Of a stretch of 64,000 nt of DNA, positions 45,288 to 55,184 are shown piece by piece; the stretch's first letter is position 1; each line of letters opens with the position of its first letter. Under the pieces are notes generated by a model. The model ran no database searches. It had not been told where the DNA came from and saw only the letters and a list, made by a program, of their open reading frames with translations. A program made the position numbers and the translations under genes. Location of the stretch: the NCBI GenBank assembly GCA_945621435.1, contig CALZBR010000008.1, positions 1 through 64,000 of the forward strand, read 5' to 3'. The stretch is from an uncultured Lachnospiraceae bacterium (GTDB lineage: Bacteria; Bacillota; Clostridia; Lachnospirales; Lachnospiraceae).

Positions 45288-46430
45288 GTGACAGAAAAGA
45301 AAAGCAAAAAAATACTTGGTATACTGACGATAATCTTGTTGGGAATCTCGATTCTCGTGATGTATCTGACACATCGAAGAGTACCGTTTATGATGGACGA
45401 TATCTGGTATTCCACGATGCTGTCAGAGGATACCCCGATTCGCACCTTGGGGGATATCGTGAAGAGCCAGATCTGGCATTATAAAAACTGGGGTGGCAGG
45501 AGCATGACCCATGGTATTCTGCAGTTAACCCTGCTGACAGGGGAACAGGTTGCGGATATTCTGAATATTATCTTTACCCTGCTGCTTGCCGGAAGCATAT
45601 GTCTGGTGGCTCGGCAGAAACATCTGGGAGCATTCTTCGGAGCAACAGCCATGGTGCTGGGACTGAATGCGAACTGGAAGATGAGTATGTTCTGGCAGGC
45701 GGGTGCGGCGAATTATCTGTATATTACAGTTTTTATATTGCTGTTTGTTTTCTGTTATCTGCGCGAGGTTGGGGAAGATACTACGGTGTCACCGTTGCCG
45801 GGCATTGTTTTTTGGATTTTTCCCCTTGGCATACTGGCAGGCTGGAGCAACGAAAATATGGGTCCTGCCGTGTGGCTCCTGAGTGTGGCCGTTATCCTGA
45901 CCACAGCGAAGAAAAAGAGTAAAATTCCCTGTTGGATGTTGTTGGGAAGCATATCCTGTCTGATGGGAAGCATCATGGTGATTGTTGCACCGGGAAACTT
46001 TGTGAGAAGCAGTCAGGCACCTGACAGAGAATATGGTTTTCTGTGGCGATTGTTTATGAGATGCTACGCAGAAGGCAAGGCGACGATGGAATATTTGTTT
46101 CCAACCCTGCTTGTGCTTGCGGCAGTACTTTTGGTTGGAAAGTGCGCGTTGAAGATTCCCATCGGAAGGCAGAATATATATCTGTTGCTATTGGCTCTTT
46201 TAAGTTGGGGGGCAATGGTATTATCACCTCACTATCCTGACAGAGCCTCTTTCGGAACTATGGTATTTATGATTTGCGTTATTATATCCATGACCGGTAA
46301 GATTCTTGAGAAAAGAAAGGATCTGTTATGGCCTATGTGGGCGGGGTCAGTGCTCATCTGGTTGCGGGGAATGTACATGTGCGGTGAATTCCTGGCGATG
46401 TGTTGGGGATGGATAAAGTATACATGGTAA
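45288..46430 (+). CDS. DUF6056 family polytopic membrane protein
   Basis: A 380-residue protein with about 9 membrane segments. Loop motifs HRRVPFMMDDIWYS, NWGGRSMTHGILQ, WQAGAANYLYI, NENMGPAVWLL and VIVAPGNFVRS match DUF6056, a family that looks like GT-C glycosyltransferases and may use the DD pair in catalysis. The start is GTG 45288 with GGAGGAG upstream, 20 bp after dapL, so it is in the same transcript. A terminator follows. The role is probably in surface glycan modification; not established. Confidence 0.75.
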   Translation: MTEKKSKKILGILTIILLGISILVMYLTHRRVPFMMDDIWYSTMLSEDTPIRTLGDIVKSQIWHYKNWGGRSMTHGILQLTLLTGEQVADILNIIFTLLLAGSICLVARQKHLGAFFGATAMVLGLNANWKMSMFWQAGAANYLYITVFILLFVFCYLREVGEDTTVSPLPGIVFWIFPLGILAGWSNENMGPAVWLLSVAVILTTAKKKSKIPCWMLLGSISCLMGSIMVIVAPGNFVRSSQAPDREYGFLWRLFMRCYAEGKATMEYLFPTLLVLAAVLLVGKCALKIPIGRQNIYLLLLALLSWGAMVLSPHYPDRASFGTMVFMICVIISMTGKILEKRKDLLWPMWAGSVLIWLRGMYMCGEFLAMCWGWIKYTW

Positions 46431-46437
46431 TTGGTCG

Positions 46438-46469
46438 TCTCGGAATACGTTTCGGTATTCCGAGATTTT
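46438..46469 (+). terminator. Intrinsic terminator after the DUF6056 gene
   Basis: TCTCGGAATAC pairs with GTATTCCGAGA across 6 nt, then TTTT. Confidence 0.9.
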
Positions 46470-46506
46470 ATGTTTGAAGGAATTGTGTTACGAAGGGCTG
46501 AATAAC

Positions 46507-46535
46507 TTGCTATCGGGAGCTTAGTATGATAAAAT
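46507..46535 (+). promoter_or_regulatory. Promoter for the gene at 46569
   Basis: TTGCTA, 17-bp spacer, TAAAAT with an extended TGA before it; short leader of about 25 nt. Confidence 0.6.
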
Positions 46536-46568
46536 AAATGTATTATGTTATTTGAAGGAGGAACCGCT

Positions 46569-48764
46569 ATGTTTAAATCAAAGTGGATATATGCGCTATT
46601 CACCGGTCTGCTGCTATTCACCGGTCTGCTGCTAACAATCGGTAGTATAAGAGAAAATAATAATTATCTTGCAATAGAGGATTATCCTGTGGAAGCCAAT
46701 AGGAAAGAGGCGGTATATATCGGAGACGTTGCGATTGAACAATTCGTAATAGTGAAAGGCGCTGACGCAAGAAAGAGAGATTGCAGGGAATTGCAGACCT
46801 ACATTCAAAGAACCTGTGGACAAAAACTGCGCATAGAATCTGAAGGTACATCGAATCCCAATACCATTACTCTCTGCGTGGACGAGAGTATGGATACAGA
46901 GAGGAAAATACTGATTGAAGATGGTAAGGTCCTTATCAAGGTGAAAAATAAGGACGGAATGAGTGATGGTGTGCATCTCTTTGTTAACGTATATTTGGGA
47001 TGGATCAAGGCCGGTACAGAGGAGGAGCATATCAGTAATATCAACTCCACAATTCATATTCCGGGTCTGGTGGTTGACAAGACCCCCTGGATGGAGGAGA
47101 GGGAGCCGATTATCACGCTTTGGAATGTCAATTGGAGCCGTGGTGCATATATGGATAGCGCGGTCAGCGTAAAGAATCAGATAATTTATTTTACGGAAGA
47201 CCAGCTGTATGAATATGTGAAGATGATGAAATTCTGTGGGTTTACGGGAATCCAGGTGACCGACATGTGTTCGGCATGGGCCGGTCTCGGAAGCTGGCAG
47301 GCAGTTCATGAAAAGCTTAGAATTCTTGCGGATGCCGCTCATTCCATGGACATGAAATTTACACTCTGGGTGTGGGGATCCGAGTTCGCGGATTGCAGCT
47401 GGGTGGATAATTCTGTAAAGTATCGTTCGCCGGGATCGGGATATTCCTACGAATCCGAGGAGGCATTGGCAACATTTGAGAAATACTACGATATCTATGC
47501 GGACCTGGCTGATTGCTGTGACAGAGTGATTGGTCATTATTATGATCCGGGCAATCTTTTTACGGCAGAAGAGATAGCTTATTACGCCAAGATGCTTCGT
47601 GATAAGTTCCTGGCAGTGAATCCGGATATTGATTTTGGTGTCAGCTGTTGGGTTGATACTTATGACAAACAGGTCTACGTGGATGTTCTGGGGACGGACA
47701 TTACTTTATATGAAGACGGATATCATGAGAATCCCCAAAGGGACTATGAGAAATTCCGAGGCGAAGTAGCCAGGCTCGGATGCCGTGCCGGCACCTGGGC
47801 ATGGAATACCTGCGAAATGGAGATTGATCAGCTGGCAGCAATGCATTTTAACATGGATTTTATCCGTTCTGTCTATGATACGGCAAGAGAATATGATTCC
47901 ATGATTAAGCCCACCTATTGGAGTGAAATGGATTCTTATCATGTGTTGAATGTGTTTTCCTTGTACTGTGCTGCACAGATGCTGATCGACCCGGAAATCA
48001 CGAACGAGGAATTGTTCACAGCGATTTCCAATGCAGCAGTGGGAGAAAAGTATGCTGACAGTTTTGCGGAAATGCTGGATATTATTCAGGATGCAAGAAC
48101 CGGGAGCAGTGCGGATACTTTCTTATGGAACAGTCCGAACCACATTTTGAAAAGTGCCGATTATCCGGCGCGGGAACTTCTGGAAAGATGTAACAGAAGT
48201 ATTCCTATTTTGAAGGAAATGATTGCGGCAGGTATAGAGAGCAATACGTTACCCCTGCCCATCAGCCTGCAGGATGTCCTGAGCCTGATGCTTCCACATC
48301 TGGAACAGATCCGCAGTTATGCTGAATTCAGAATCGGCTTGGCAGAGTTGGAAGAGGATTATGCAAAGGGTCTCGATAAAGCGACTGTTACGCAGCGCGT
48401 TACTCAATTGTCGGATCCCATTAAGAATTACAATTGTGTGATAGGCGCATGGGGGCAGATTGAGGCAAGGGCACAACATGAAATGTTGGTTACTTTTTGC
48501 ACGAAGGTCGGCGTGGAAGTACCGGAAAATGCTGCCTTTCATGCAGAACGTAAAATCCGCATATACATGCAGTTCGTTTCGGACCAGCTTGGGAAACAGG
48601 CACCAGTCGTTGTGGGGGAGCCTTATTATCAATTGGGGTTGGCTTATGGTGAGGACACTGCTAAACTGATTCAGGAACTGGTAGATGAGGGATACTTTAC
48701 CAGAACTGCAGACGGTGATGTTTATCTCACGAACTGGGAGAGTTACATCTATCACTTCAACTAA
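46569..48764 (+). CDS. Membrane-anchored TIM-barrel-like protein, possible glycosidase
   Basis: A 731-residue exported protein held by an N-terminal membrane segment. Residues about 50-160 look like the N-terminal alpha/beta domain found before the barrel in hexosaminidase and alpha-glucuronidase families (ADARKRDCRELQTYIQRTCG). A barrel-like region follows (YVKMMKFCGFTGIQVTDMCS, FTLWVWGSEF, RVIGHYYDPGN, DFGVSCWVDTY), then a helical C-terminal domain. I cannot name the family or catalytic residues; several acidic residues are candidates. The ATG at 46569 has AGGAGG upstream. It is a single gene with its own promoter. Likely acts on extracellular glycans. Confidence 0.6.
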   Translation: MFKSKWIYALFTGLLLFTGLLLTIGSIRENNNYLAIEDYPVEANRKEAVYIGDVAIEQFVIVKGADARKRDCRELQTYIQRTCGQKLRIESEGTSNPNTITLCVDESMDTERKILIEDGKVLIKVKNKDGMSDGVHLFVNVYLGWIKAGTEEEHISNINSTIHIPGLVVDKTPWMEEREPIITLWNVNWSRGAYMDSAVSVKNQIIYFTEDQLYEYVKMMKFCGFTGIQVTDMCSAWAGLGSWQAVHEKLRILADAAHSMDMKFTLWVWGSEFADCSWVDNSVKYRSPGSGYSYESEEALATFEKYYDIYADLADCCDRVIGHYYDPGNLFTAEEIAYYAKMLRDKFLAVNPDIDFGVSCWVDTYDKQVYVDVLGTDITLYEDGYHENPQRDYEKFRGEVARLGCRAGTWAWNTCEMEIDQLAAMHFNMDFIRSVYDTAREYDSMIKPTYWSEMDSYHVLNVFSLYCAAQMLIDPEITNEELFTAISNAAVGEKYADSFAEMLDIIQDARTGSSADTFLWNSPNHILKSADYPARELLERCNRSIPILKEMIAAGIESNTLPLPISLQDVLSLMLPHLEQIRSYAEFRIGLAELEEDYAKGLDKATVTQRVTQLSDPIKNYNCVIGAWGQIEARAQHEMLVTFCTKVGVEVPENAAFHAERKIRIYMQFVSDQLGKQAPVVVGEPYYQLGLAYGEDTAKLIQELVDEGYFTRTADGDVYLTNWESYIYHFN
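46596..46634 (+). repeat. 18-bp tandem duplication in the signal-anchor codons
   Basis: CTATTCACCGGTCTGCTG occurs twice in tandem plus 3 nt. It encodes LFTGLL twice, lengthening the membrane segment of the 46569 gene by six residues. Confidence 0.85.
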
Positions 48765-48800
48765 TCTGTTACATAAACAGAAAGGACAGAAAACTGGATC

Positions 48801-49091
48801 ATGGCAAAGGTTATAACGGATGCGACCCTGGAATATATAGAGGCTTTGGCGGAACTGGAGCTGTCCGGGGAAGAGAAGGAAGCGGCCAAAAGAGATATGG
48901 GGCGGATGCTGGATTACGTAGAAAAGATGAACGAATTGGACACCACAGGGATAGAGCCTATGTCTCATGTGTTTCCGCTGCAAAATGTATTTCGTGAGGA
49001 CAAGGTTCAGCGTGAAGGAGGCTCAGAGGCTACCTTACGAAACGCACCATGTCATAAAGAAGGAATGTTTGTGGTCCCCAGGACATTTTGA
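48801..49091 (+). CDS. gatC: Asp/Glu-tRNA amidotransferase subunit C
   Basis: A 96-residue small subunit that clamps GatA and GatB. Family features: an N-terminal helix LEYIEALAELELSGEEK, DMGRMLDYVEKMNELDT, and the extended tail TTGIEPMSHVFPLQNVFREDKV. First gene of gatCAB. The ribosome site is AAAGGA, somewhat far (about 14 nt) from the ATG. The complex converts Asp-tRNA(Asn) or Glu-tRNA(Gln) to the amide form. Confidence 0.93.
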   Translation: MAKVITDATLEYIEALAELELSGEEKEAAKRDMGRMLDYVEKMNELDTTGIEPMSHVFPLQNVFREDKVQREGGSEATLRNAPCHKEGMFVVPRTF

Positions 49092-49137
49092 CGCAGTCTG
49101 GGAAAACGGTTACTGATAGAAAGGATGAAGGCAGAAA

Positions 49138-50592
49138 TTGGACAAATCAGTACTTTTGGAGATGAGTGCCACGGAACTTGCTGAAGCTATCAGGAAGAGA
49201 AAAACGACAGCCACAGAGGCAATGGAAGCCGTACTGGAACAGATAGAAAGAACAGAAGAGTGTTATCATTGCTATGTGACGATTGACAGGGAACGTGCTC
49301 AGCTGCAGGCAACAGAGATACAAAAGAAAATAGAGACCGGAGAAGTCTCCGGTCCATTGGCAGGAGTGCCGGTTGCCATCAAGGACAACATATGTACAGA
49401 AGGAATGAGAACAACCTGTGCTTCCCGTATGCTTGAAAACTATATTCCGACCTTTTCGGCACAGGCGGTGTTGAACCTGGAAAAGGCGGGAGCGATTGTA
49501 ATCGGGAAAACCAATATGGATGAGTTCGCTATGGGGTCAACAACAGAGACTTCAGCATTTGGCGTAACGAAAAATCCACGCAATTCGGAATATGTACCAG
49601 GGGGATCGTCGGGAGGTTCCGCTGCCGCAGTGGCTTCCGGGGAGTGTTTCTTCGCTCTTGGTTCAGATACCGGTGGTTCGGTCAGGCAGCCGGCCGCTTA
49701 TTGTGGCATCGTGGGGATGAAGCCTACCTATGGCACTGTGTCAAGATATGGACTTGTGGCATATGGGTCTTCCCTTGATCAGATAGGACCGCTTTGCAAG
49801 ACAGTAGAAGACTGTGCCGTTGTGCTGGAAACCATTGCCTCATATGACAGTAAGGATTCCACCTCCATAAGAAGAGAAGAGGGTGCTTTTACTGCGGCAT
49901 TGATCAGGAATGTGCAGGGAATGCGAATCGGTGTACCGAGAGACTACCTGGGTGCGGGACTCTCTGACGAGGTTAGAGATGCGGTTGTGCGTGCAGCGGA
50001 ATTGCTACGGACAGAAGGAGCACAGGTGGAGGAGTTTGACCTGAGTCTGGTGGACTATGCGGTTCCGGCTTATTATACCATAGCATCTGCAGAGGCAAGT
50101 TCCAATCTCGAACGCTATGACGGAGTCAAGTACGGGTACCGCGCCGATGAAGTGCGGGATCTTCATCAGATGTACAGAAAAACCCGTGCGCAGGGGTTTG
50201 GAACGGAAGTTAAGCGTCGTATCATGCTGGGGAGTTATGTGCTTAGTTCCGGCTATTATGATGCATATTATTTGAAAGCATTGCGTGTAAAAGCGATGCT
50301 GAAGGAGGTTTTTTCTCGAACCTTTGACAGATATGATTGTATTCTGGGACCGGTAACACCGACTACAGCTCCGAAGCTGGGGGAAAGCCTGAAGGATCCG
50401 ATTCAAATGTACCTAAGCGATATATATACGATTTCTGCCAATCTGCTGGGACTGCCGGCAATCAGTATACCCTGTGGTGCGGACAGCAAAGGTCTTCCAA
50501 TCGGGCTGCAGCTCATTGGGGATTGTTATCAGGAAAAGAAACTGATTCAGATAGCCTATACCTTTGAACAGATATACAGGGAGGGCAGATGA
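49138..50592 (+). CDS. gatA: Asp/Glu-tRNA amidotransferase subunit A
   Basis: A 484-residue amidase-signature subunit releasing ammonia from glutamine. The Ser-cisSer-Lys triad is visible: Lys in PVAIKDNIC, and serines in GGSSGGSAAAVASG and GSDTGGSVRQPA. The start is TTG 49138 with GAAGG upstream, matching the family N-terminus SATELAEAIRKRKTT closely enough. It ends overlapping gatB by 4 nt. 46 bp separate it from gatC. Confidence 0.95.
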   Translation: MDKSVLLEMSATELAEAIRKRKTTATEAMEAVLEQIERTEECYHCYVTIDRERAQLQATEIQKKIETGEVSGPLAGVPVAIKDNICTEGMRTTCASRMLENYIPTFSAQAVLNLEKAGAIVIGKTNMDEFAMGSTTETSAFGVTKNPRNSEYVPGGSSGGSAAAVASGECFFALGSDTGGSVRQPAAYCGIVGMKPTYGTVSRYGLVAYGSSLDQIGPLCKTVEDCAVVLETIASYDSKDSTSIRREEGAFTAALIRNVQGMRIGVPRDYLGAGLSDEVRDAVVRAAELLRTEGAQVEEFDLSLVDYAVPAYYTIASAEASSNLERYDGVKYGYRADEVRDLHQMYRKTRAQGFGTEVKRRIMLGSYVLSSGYYDAYYLKALRVKAMLKEVFSRTFDRYDCILGPVTPTTAPKLGESLKDPIQMYLSDIYTISANLLGLPAISIPCGADSKGLPIGLQLIGDCYQEKKLIQIAYTFEQIYREGR

Positions 50593-52025
50593 TGGCGAGG
50601 GAATACGAAACAGTGATCGGACTGGAAGTTCATGTTGAACTTGCCACCAATACAAAAATATTTTGCGGATGTTCCACTGCTTTCGGAGGATATCCCAATT
50701 CACATACCTGTCCGGTCTGCACCGGAATGCCGGGAGCGCTTCCGGTGCTGAATAGAAGGGTTCTGGAGCATGCGGTAGCTGTAGGTCTGGCGACAAACTG
50801 TGAGATTGTAAGACATTCCGGGTTTGACCGGAAGAATTATTTCTATCCGGATAATCCGCAGAACTATCAGATTTCCCAACTTTATCTGCCTGTTTGCAGA
50901 GACGGGTGGATAGAGATAGAACAGGCCGGAACGACAAAAACCATCGGTATTCATGAGATTCACATGGAAGAGGATGCCGGGAAGCTGATTCATGACGAGA
51001 TGGAGAATTGTACGCTGATAGACTATAATCGTGCAGGTGTTCCGTTGATCGAAATTGTTTCGGAACCGGATATGTGCAGTGCAGAAGAGGTCATTGCCTA
51101 TCTGGAAAAGCTTAAAATGCTGATTAAGTATCTGGGTGCCAGTGATTGTAAGCTGCAGGAAGGCTCCATGAGAGTGGATGTCAATCTGTCCGTAAAGGAG
51201 AAGGGGGCAGCTCAGCCGGGAACCCGCACGGAAATGAAAAATCTGAATTCCTTCCATTCCATAAGAAAGGCAATTGAATGTGAAAGAAATCGACAGATAG
51301 AGCTGCTGGAAGCGGGCGGAGAGGTAACTCAGGAGACCAGAAGGTGGGATGAAACAAAGGAAATCTCGTATTGTATGCGTTCCAAAGAAGATGTACAGGA
51401 TTACAGATATTTTCCGGATCCGGATCTTGTGCCGATCAAGATAGAAGAAGAGTTTCTGGAGGAGGTACGCGCAAGACAACCTGAATTCAGACCGGAAAAA
51501 ATGCTTCGATACAAGCGGGAGTATGATATACCGGAATATGATATCGGAATCATTACGGAATCCAGGCATATGGCAGATATCTTTGAAGAGACTGTAGCGC
51601 TTGGTGCACAGCCCAAGAAGGTATCCAACTGGTTGATGGTGGAAACACTTAGGATTCTGAAGGAGAAAGAAAAAGATCCGGAGGACATTAGTTTCAGCCC
51701 TAAGCATCTGGCGGATCTGATTGCGATGGTGGAAGAAAGGCAAATTAATTCTACTGTTGCAAAGGAAGTCTTTGAAGTAATGTTCGAATCAGATGTGGAT
51801 CCGAAGCAATACGTTGAAAAAAAAGGACTGAAAATGGTAAGCGACGACACAGCTCTGCGAAAGATACTGGAGGAGGTCATTGCCGCAAATTCTCAGTCCG
51901 TAGCGGATTATCGAAATGGAAAAGAACGAGCTCTCGGATTCCTGGTGGGACAGACCATGAAAGCCATGAAGGGTAAGGCCGATCCCGGAGCTGTGAATCA
52001 ATTGTTAAGGGATATGCTGCAGTAA
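50589..52025 (+). CDS. gatB: Asp/Glu-tRNA amidotransferase subunit B
   Basis: A 478-residue kinase and tRNA-binding subunit. Motifs: ETVIGLEVHVEL at the start, zinc-type Cys in KIFCGCS and HTCPVCTGMPG, KNYFYPDNPQNYQISQ, and the C-terminal YqeY-like helical domain. The ATG overlaps the gatA stop. Its stop lies in TAAGCTTA, which also holds the stop of the convergent gene. glnS is elsewhere in the window, so this complex may serve mainly Asp-tRNA(Asn). Confidence 0.95.
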   Translation: MMAREYETVIGLEVHVELATNTKIFCGCSTAFGGYPNSHTCPVCTGMPGALPVLNRRVLEHAVAVGLATNCEIVRHSGFDRKNYFYPDNPQNYQISQLYLPVCRDGWIEIEQAGTTKTIGIHEIHMEEDAGKLIHDEMENCTLIDYNRAGVPLIEIVSEPDMCSAEEVIAYLEKLKMLIKYLGASDCKLQEGSMRVDVNLSVKEKGAAQPGTRTEMKNLNSFHSIRKAIECERNRQIELLEAGGEVTQETRRWDETKEISYCMRSKEDVQDYRYFPDPDLVPIKIEEEFLEEVRARQPEFRPEKMLRYKREYDIPEYDIGIITESRHMADIFEETVALGAQPKKVSNWLMVETLRILKEKEKDPEDISFSPKHLADLIAMVEERQINSTVAKEVFEVMFESDVDPKQYVEKKGLKMVSDDTALRKILEEVIAANSQSVADYRNGKERALGFLVGQTMKAMKGKADPGAVNQLLRDMLQ

Positions 52026-52027
52026 GC

Positions 52028-52777
52028 TTATTGCATTATGAATTCAATAAAAGCATGGGATAGATCGGTGTGTTTGGAATTTTTTACCACACTGATTACA
52101 CCTGCCTTGGTACCAAAGGAGTATTCTTTTTTCAGGATACAGTGTTCGGGCAGTACGATTCCCACGGGAATGGGTTCCTTCATGTCTTCAGGCTTGAAAG
52201 GATCTGCGTAGGTGGGGGTATAACTCAGATCCACCGCTTCATGTGCTGCCTTTGCCTCTTCTGCGATGGCGTTATCTATATAATAGAGGCAGTCGCCATA
52301 AGCTTCCAGCTGCTCCGGAGACAGAAAATCGCGCATGTCGTAAAAGTAACCGTTGTAGGCCAAATCCATAACGGATTCACTGTCCGAAACGATGACATCG
52401 ATGTCCGAAGAGACAAGATAAGCAAGCAGCTTCTGAGAAGTATTGACAGCTACATCCGCGCGGTCGTTGAGCTGGAATGAAGTATCTAAGCGAACCTCGT
52501 ATTCTTTGGTGTCAATACCTGAGTATTCGGTGAAGCCTTTGGCGCTTTCTGTAGCACTGTCATCCATATATTCGCTGGAGAGATTCAGCATGCAGGCGAA
52601 AAAGGCAATTTCCTTTTTGTTGACAATGTCGCGAATGGTGGCGATGAGGATAATAATCGCCGCAATACCTACTATGACATACCACTTATAATAATCCCAG
52701 AAATATGCAAGCTTTTGTTTGGGTGTCCCATTTTTAACGGCATCTCGTTCTTCTTTAAATTCATCCATTAATGGCAT
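52028..52777 (-). CDS. Conserved membrane-anchored exported protein, unknown
   Basis: A 249-residue protein with a charged N-terminal cytoplasmic part (residues 1-30), one membrane segment (YVIVGIAAIIILIATI) and an exported domain of about 190 residues. Segments such as KLLAYLVSSDIDVIVSDSES and FYDMRDFLSPEQLEAYGD resemble solute-binding proteins, so it could be a membrane-tethered ligand-binding domain. No specific family recognised. GGCGG-type ribosome sequence precedes the ATG, and a near-consensus promoter lies upstream. Its stop is 2 bp from the gatB stop. Confidence 0.65.
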   Translation of the reverse strand: MPLMDEFKEERDAVKNGTPKQKLAYFWDYYKWYVIVGIAAIIILIATIRDIVNKKEIAFFACMLNLSSEYMDDSATESAKGFTEYSGIDTKEYEVRLDTSFQLNDRADVAVNTSQKLLAYLVSSDIDVIVSDSESVMDLAYNGYFYDMRDFLSPEQLEAYGDCLYYIDNAIAEEAKAAHEAVDLSYTPTYADPFKPEDMKEPIPVGIVLPEHCILKKEYSFGTKAGVISVVKNSKHTDLSHAFIEFIMQ

Positions 52778-52806
52778 AATCGTTACCGCCTTTCTTTATG
52801 AACAAG

Positions 52807-52835
52807 ATTATAAGTGTGGGCAAAAAGCTTGTCAA
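52807..52835 (-). promoter_or_regulatory. Strong promoter for the gene at 52028
   Basis: Minus strand TTGACA, 17-bp spacer, TATAAT, a full consensus match, about 30 nt before the start codon. Confidence 0.8.
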
Positions 52836-52908
52836 TGTATCATTTCTAATCAGAATGTTAAAAAAGAATAAAAACTGTATACTTAAGATGAAATTTTACC
52901 GGCCGCTC

Positions 52909-52937
52909 TTGCAACTTTGTACTCAATGAGATATCAT
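52909..52937 (+). promoter_or_regulatory. Promoter for the DUF6106-like gene
   Basis: TTGCAA, 17-bp spacer, TATCAT. An ACTCAAT/ATTGAGT inverted repeat (52921-52954) spans the -10 box. Confidence 0.6.
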
Positions 52938-53003
52938 ATTGTTATGAATTGAGTGAAAGGTCCCGCAGCATCAAAGGCTGTGAGGACAGGAAGAGGAAGA
53001 GAT

Positions 53004-53507
53004 ATGAATGAGTCTTATGTCGAATGTTTGGTTAAGAAGAAAACTTCTACGGCGGCAATCGTTGGCAAATATACATTGTATATTTTGGCTTTTGCTTTCT
53101 TTATTCTTTCCGTCATGAACGGTCTGACAGTTATTCCCCTGCTTCTGGCCGTTATTATCGGTGTCATAGGATATTTTGTTACGATCCGCACAGATTTGGA
53201 GTATGAATATCTCTATCTTGACAAGGAGCTGACGATTGATAAGGTCATGGCGAAGACCTCCAGAAAGAGAGTGGCGGTGTATCAGCTGGACAGAATGGAG
53301 ATTCTGGCACCGATGAAGAGCTATCACCTGGATGACTACAGGAATCGCACAGTGACGGTTAAGGATTACAGTATCGGTTACGAGGATCAGCCGGACCGCA
53401 GATATTGCATGTATTATGAGGGGGGCGTCAAGCTCATCTTAAGTCCTTCCCCGGAAATGATTAAAATGATGAAAAACGTTGCACCAAGAAAAGTTTTTGA
53501 AGAGTGA
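53004..53507 (+). CDS. DUF6106-like membrane protein
   Basis: A 167-residue protein with two adjacent membrane segments (TLYILAFAFFILSVM and VIPLLLAVIIGVIGYFV) and a C-terminal cytoplasmic part with a PH-like pattern (DLEYEYLYLDKELTIDKVM). The N-terminus MNESYVECLVKKK fits the DUF6106 family of Clostridia as I know it. The ATG at 53004 has GAGGAAGAG upstream; the frame extends 17 codons further. Function unknown. It ends 9 bp before the guaB promoter. Confidence 0.65.
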   Translation: MNESYVECLVKKKTSTAAIVGKYTLYILAFAFFILSVMNGLTVIPLLLAVIIGVIGYFVTIRTDLEYEYLYLDKELTIDKVMAKTSRKRVAVYQLDRMEILAPMKSYHLDDYRNRTVTVKDYSIGYEDQPDRRYCMYYEGGVKLILSPSPEMIKMMKNVAPRKVFEE

Positions 53508-53515
53508 TTTTTGGA

Positions 53516-53544
53516 TTGACTTTTCGGAGCAATTTTGATACACT
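53516..53544 (+). promoter_or_regulatory. Promoter for guaB
   Basis: TTGACT, 17-bp spacer, TACACT with a TGA extended element. The leader to guaB is about 92 nt. Confidence 0.75.
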
Positions 53545-53549
53545 CTTGA

Positions 53550-55097
<1,548 letters not shown>

Positions 55098-55133
55098 ACA
55101 AGTGTTCCTGACAACATGAATTAATACAAACAG

Positions 55134-55171
55134 ACTGCCGCACAATATGTATATATAAGTGCGGCAGTTTT
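55134..55171 (+). terminator. Intrinsic terminator of guaB
   Basis: ACTGCCGCAC pairs with GTGCGGCAGT across 15 nt, followed by TTT. It ends just before the ribosome site of the next gene. Confidence 0.88.
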
Positions 55172-55184
55172 CGGAGGGAGAAAA

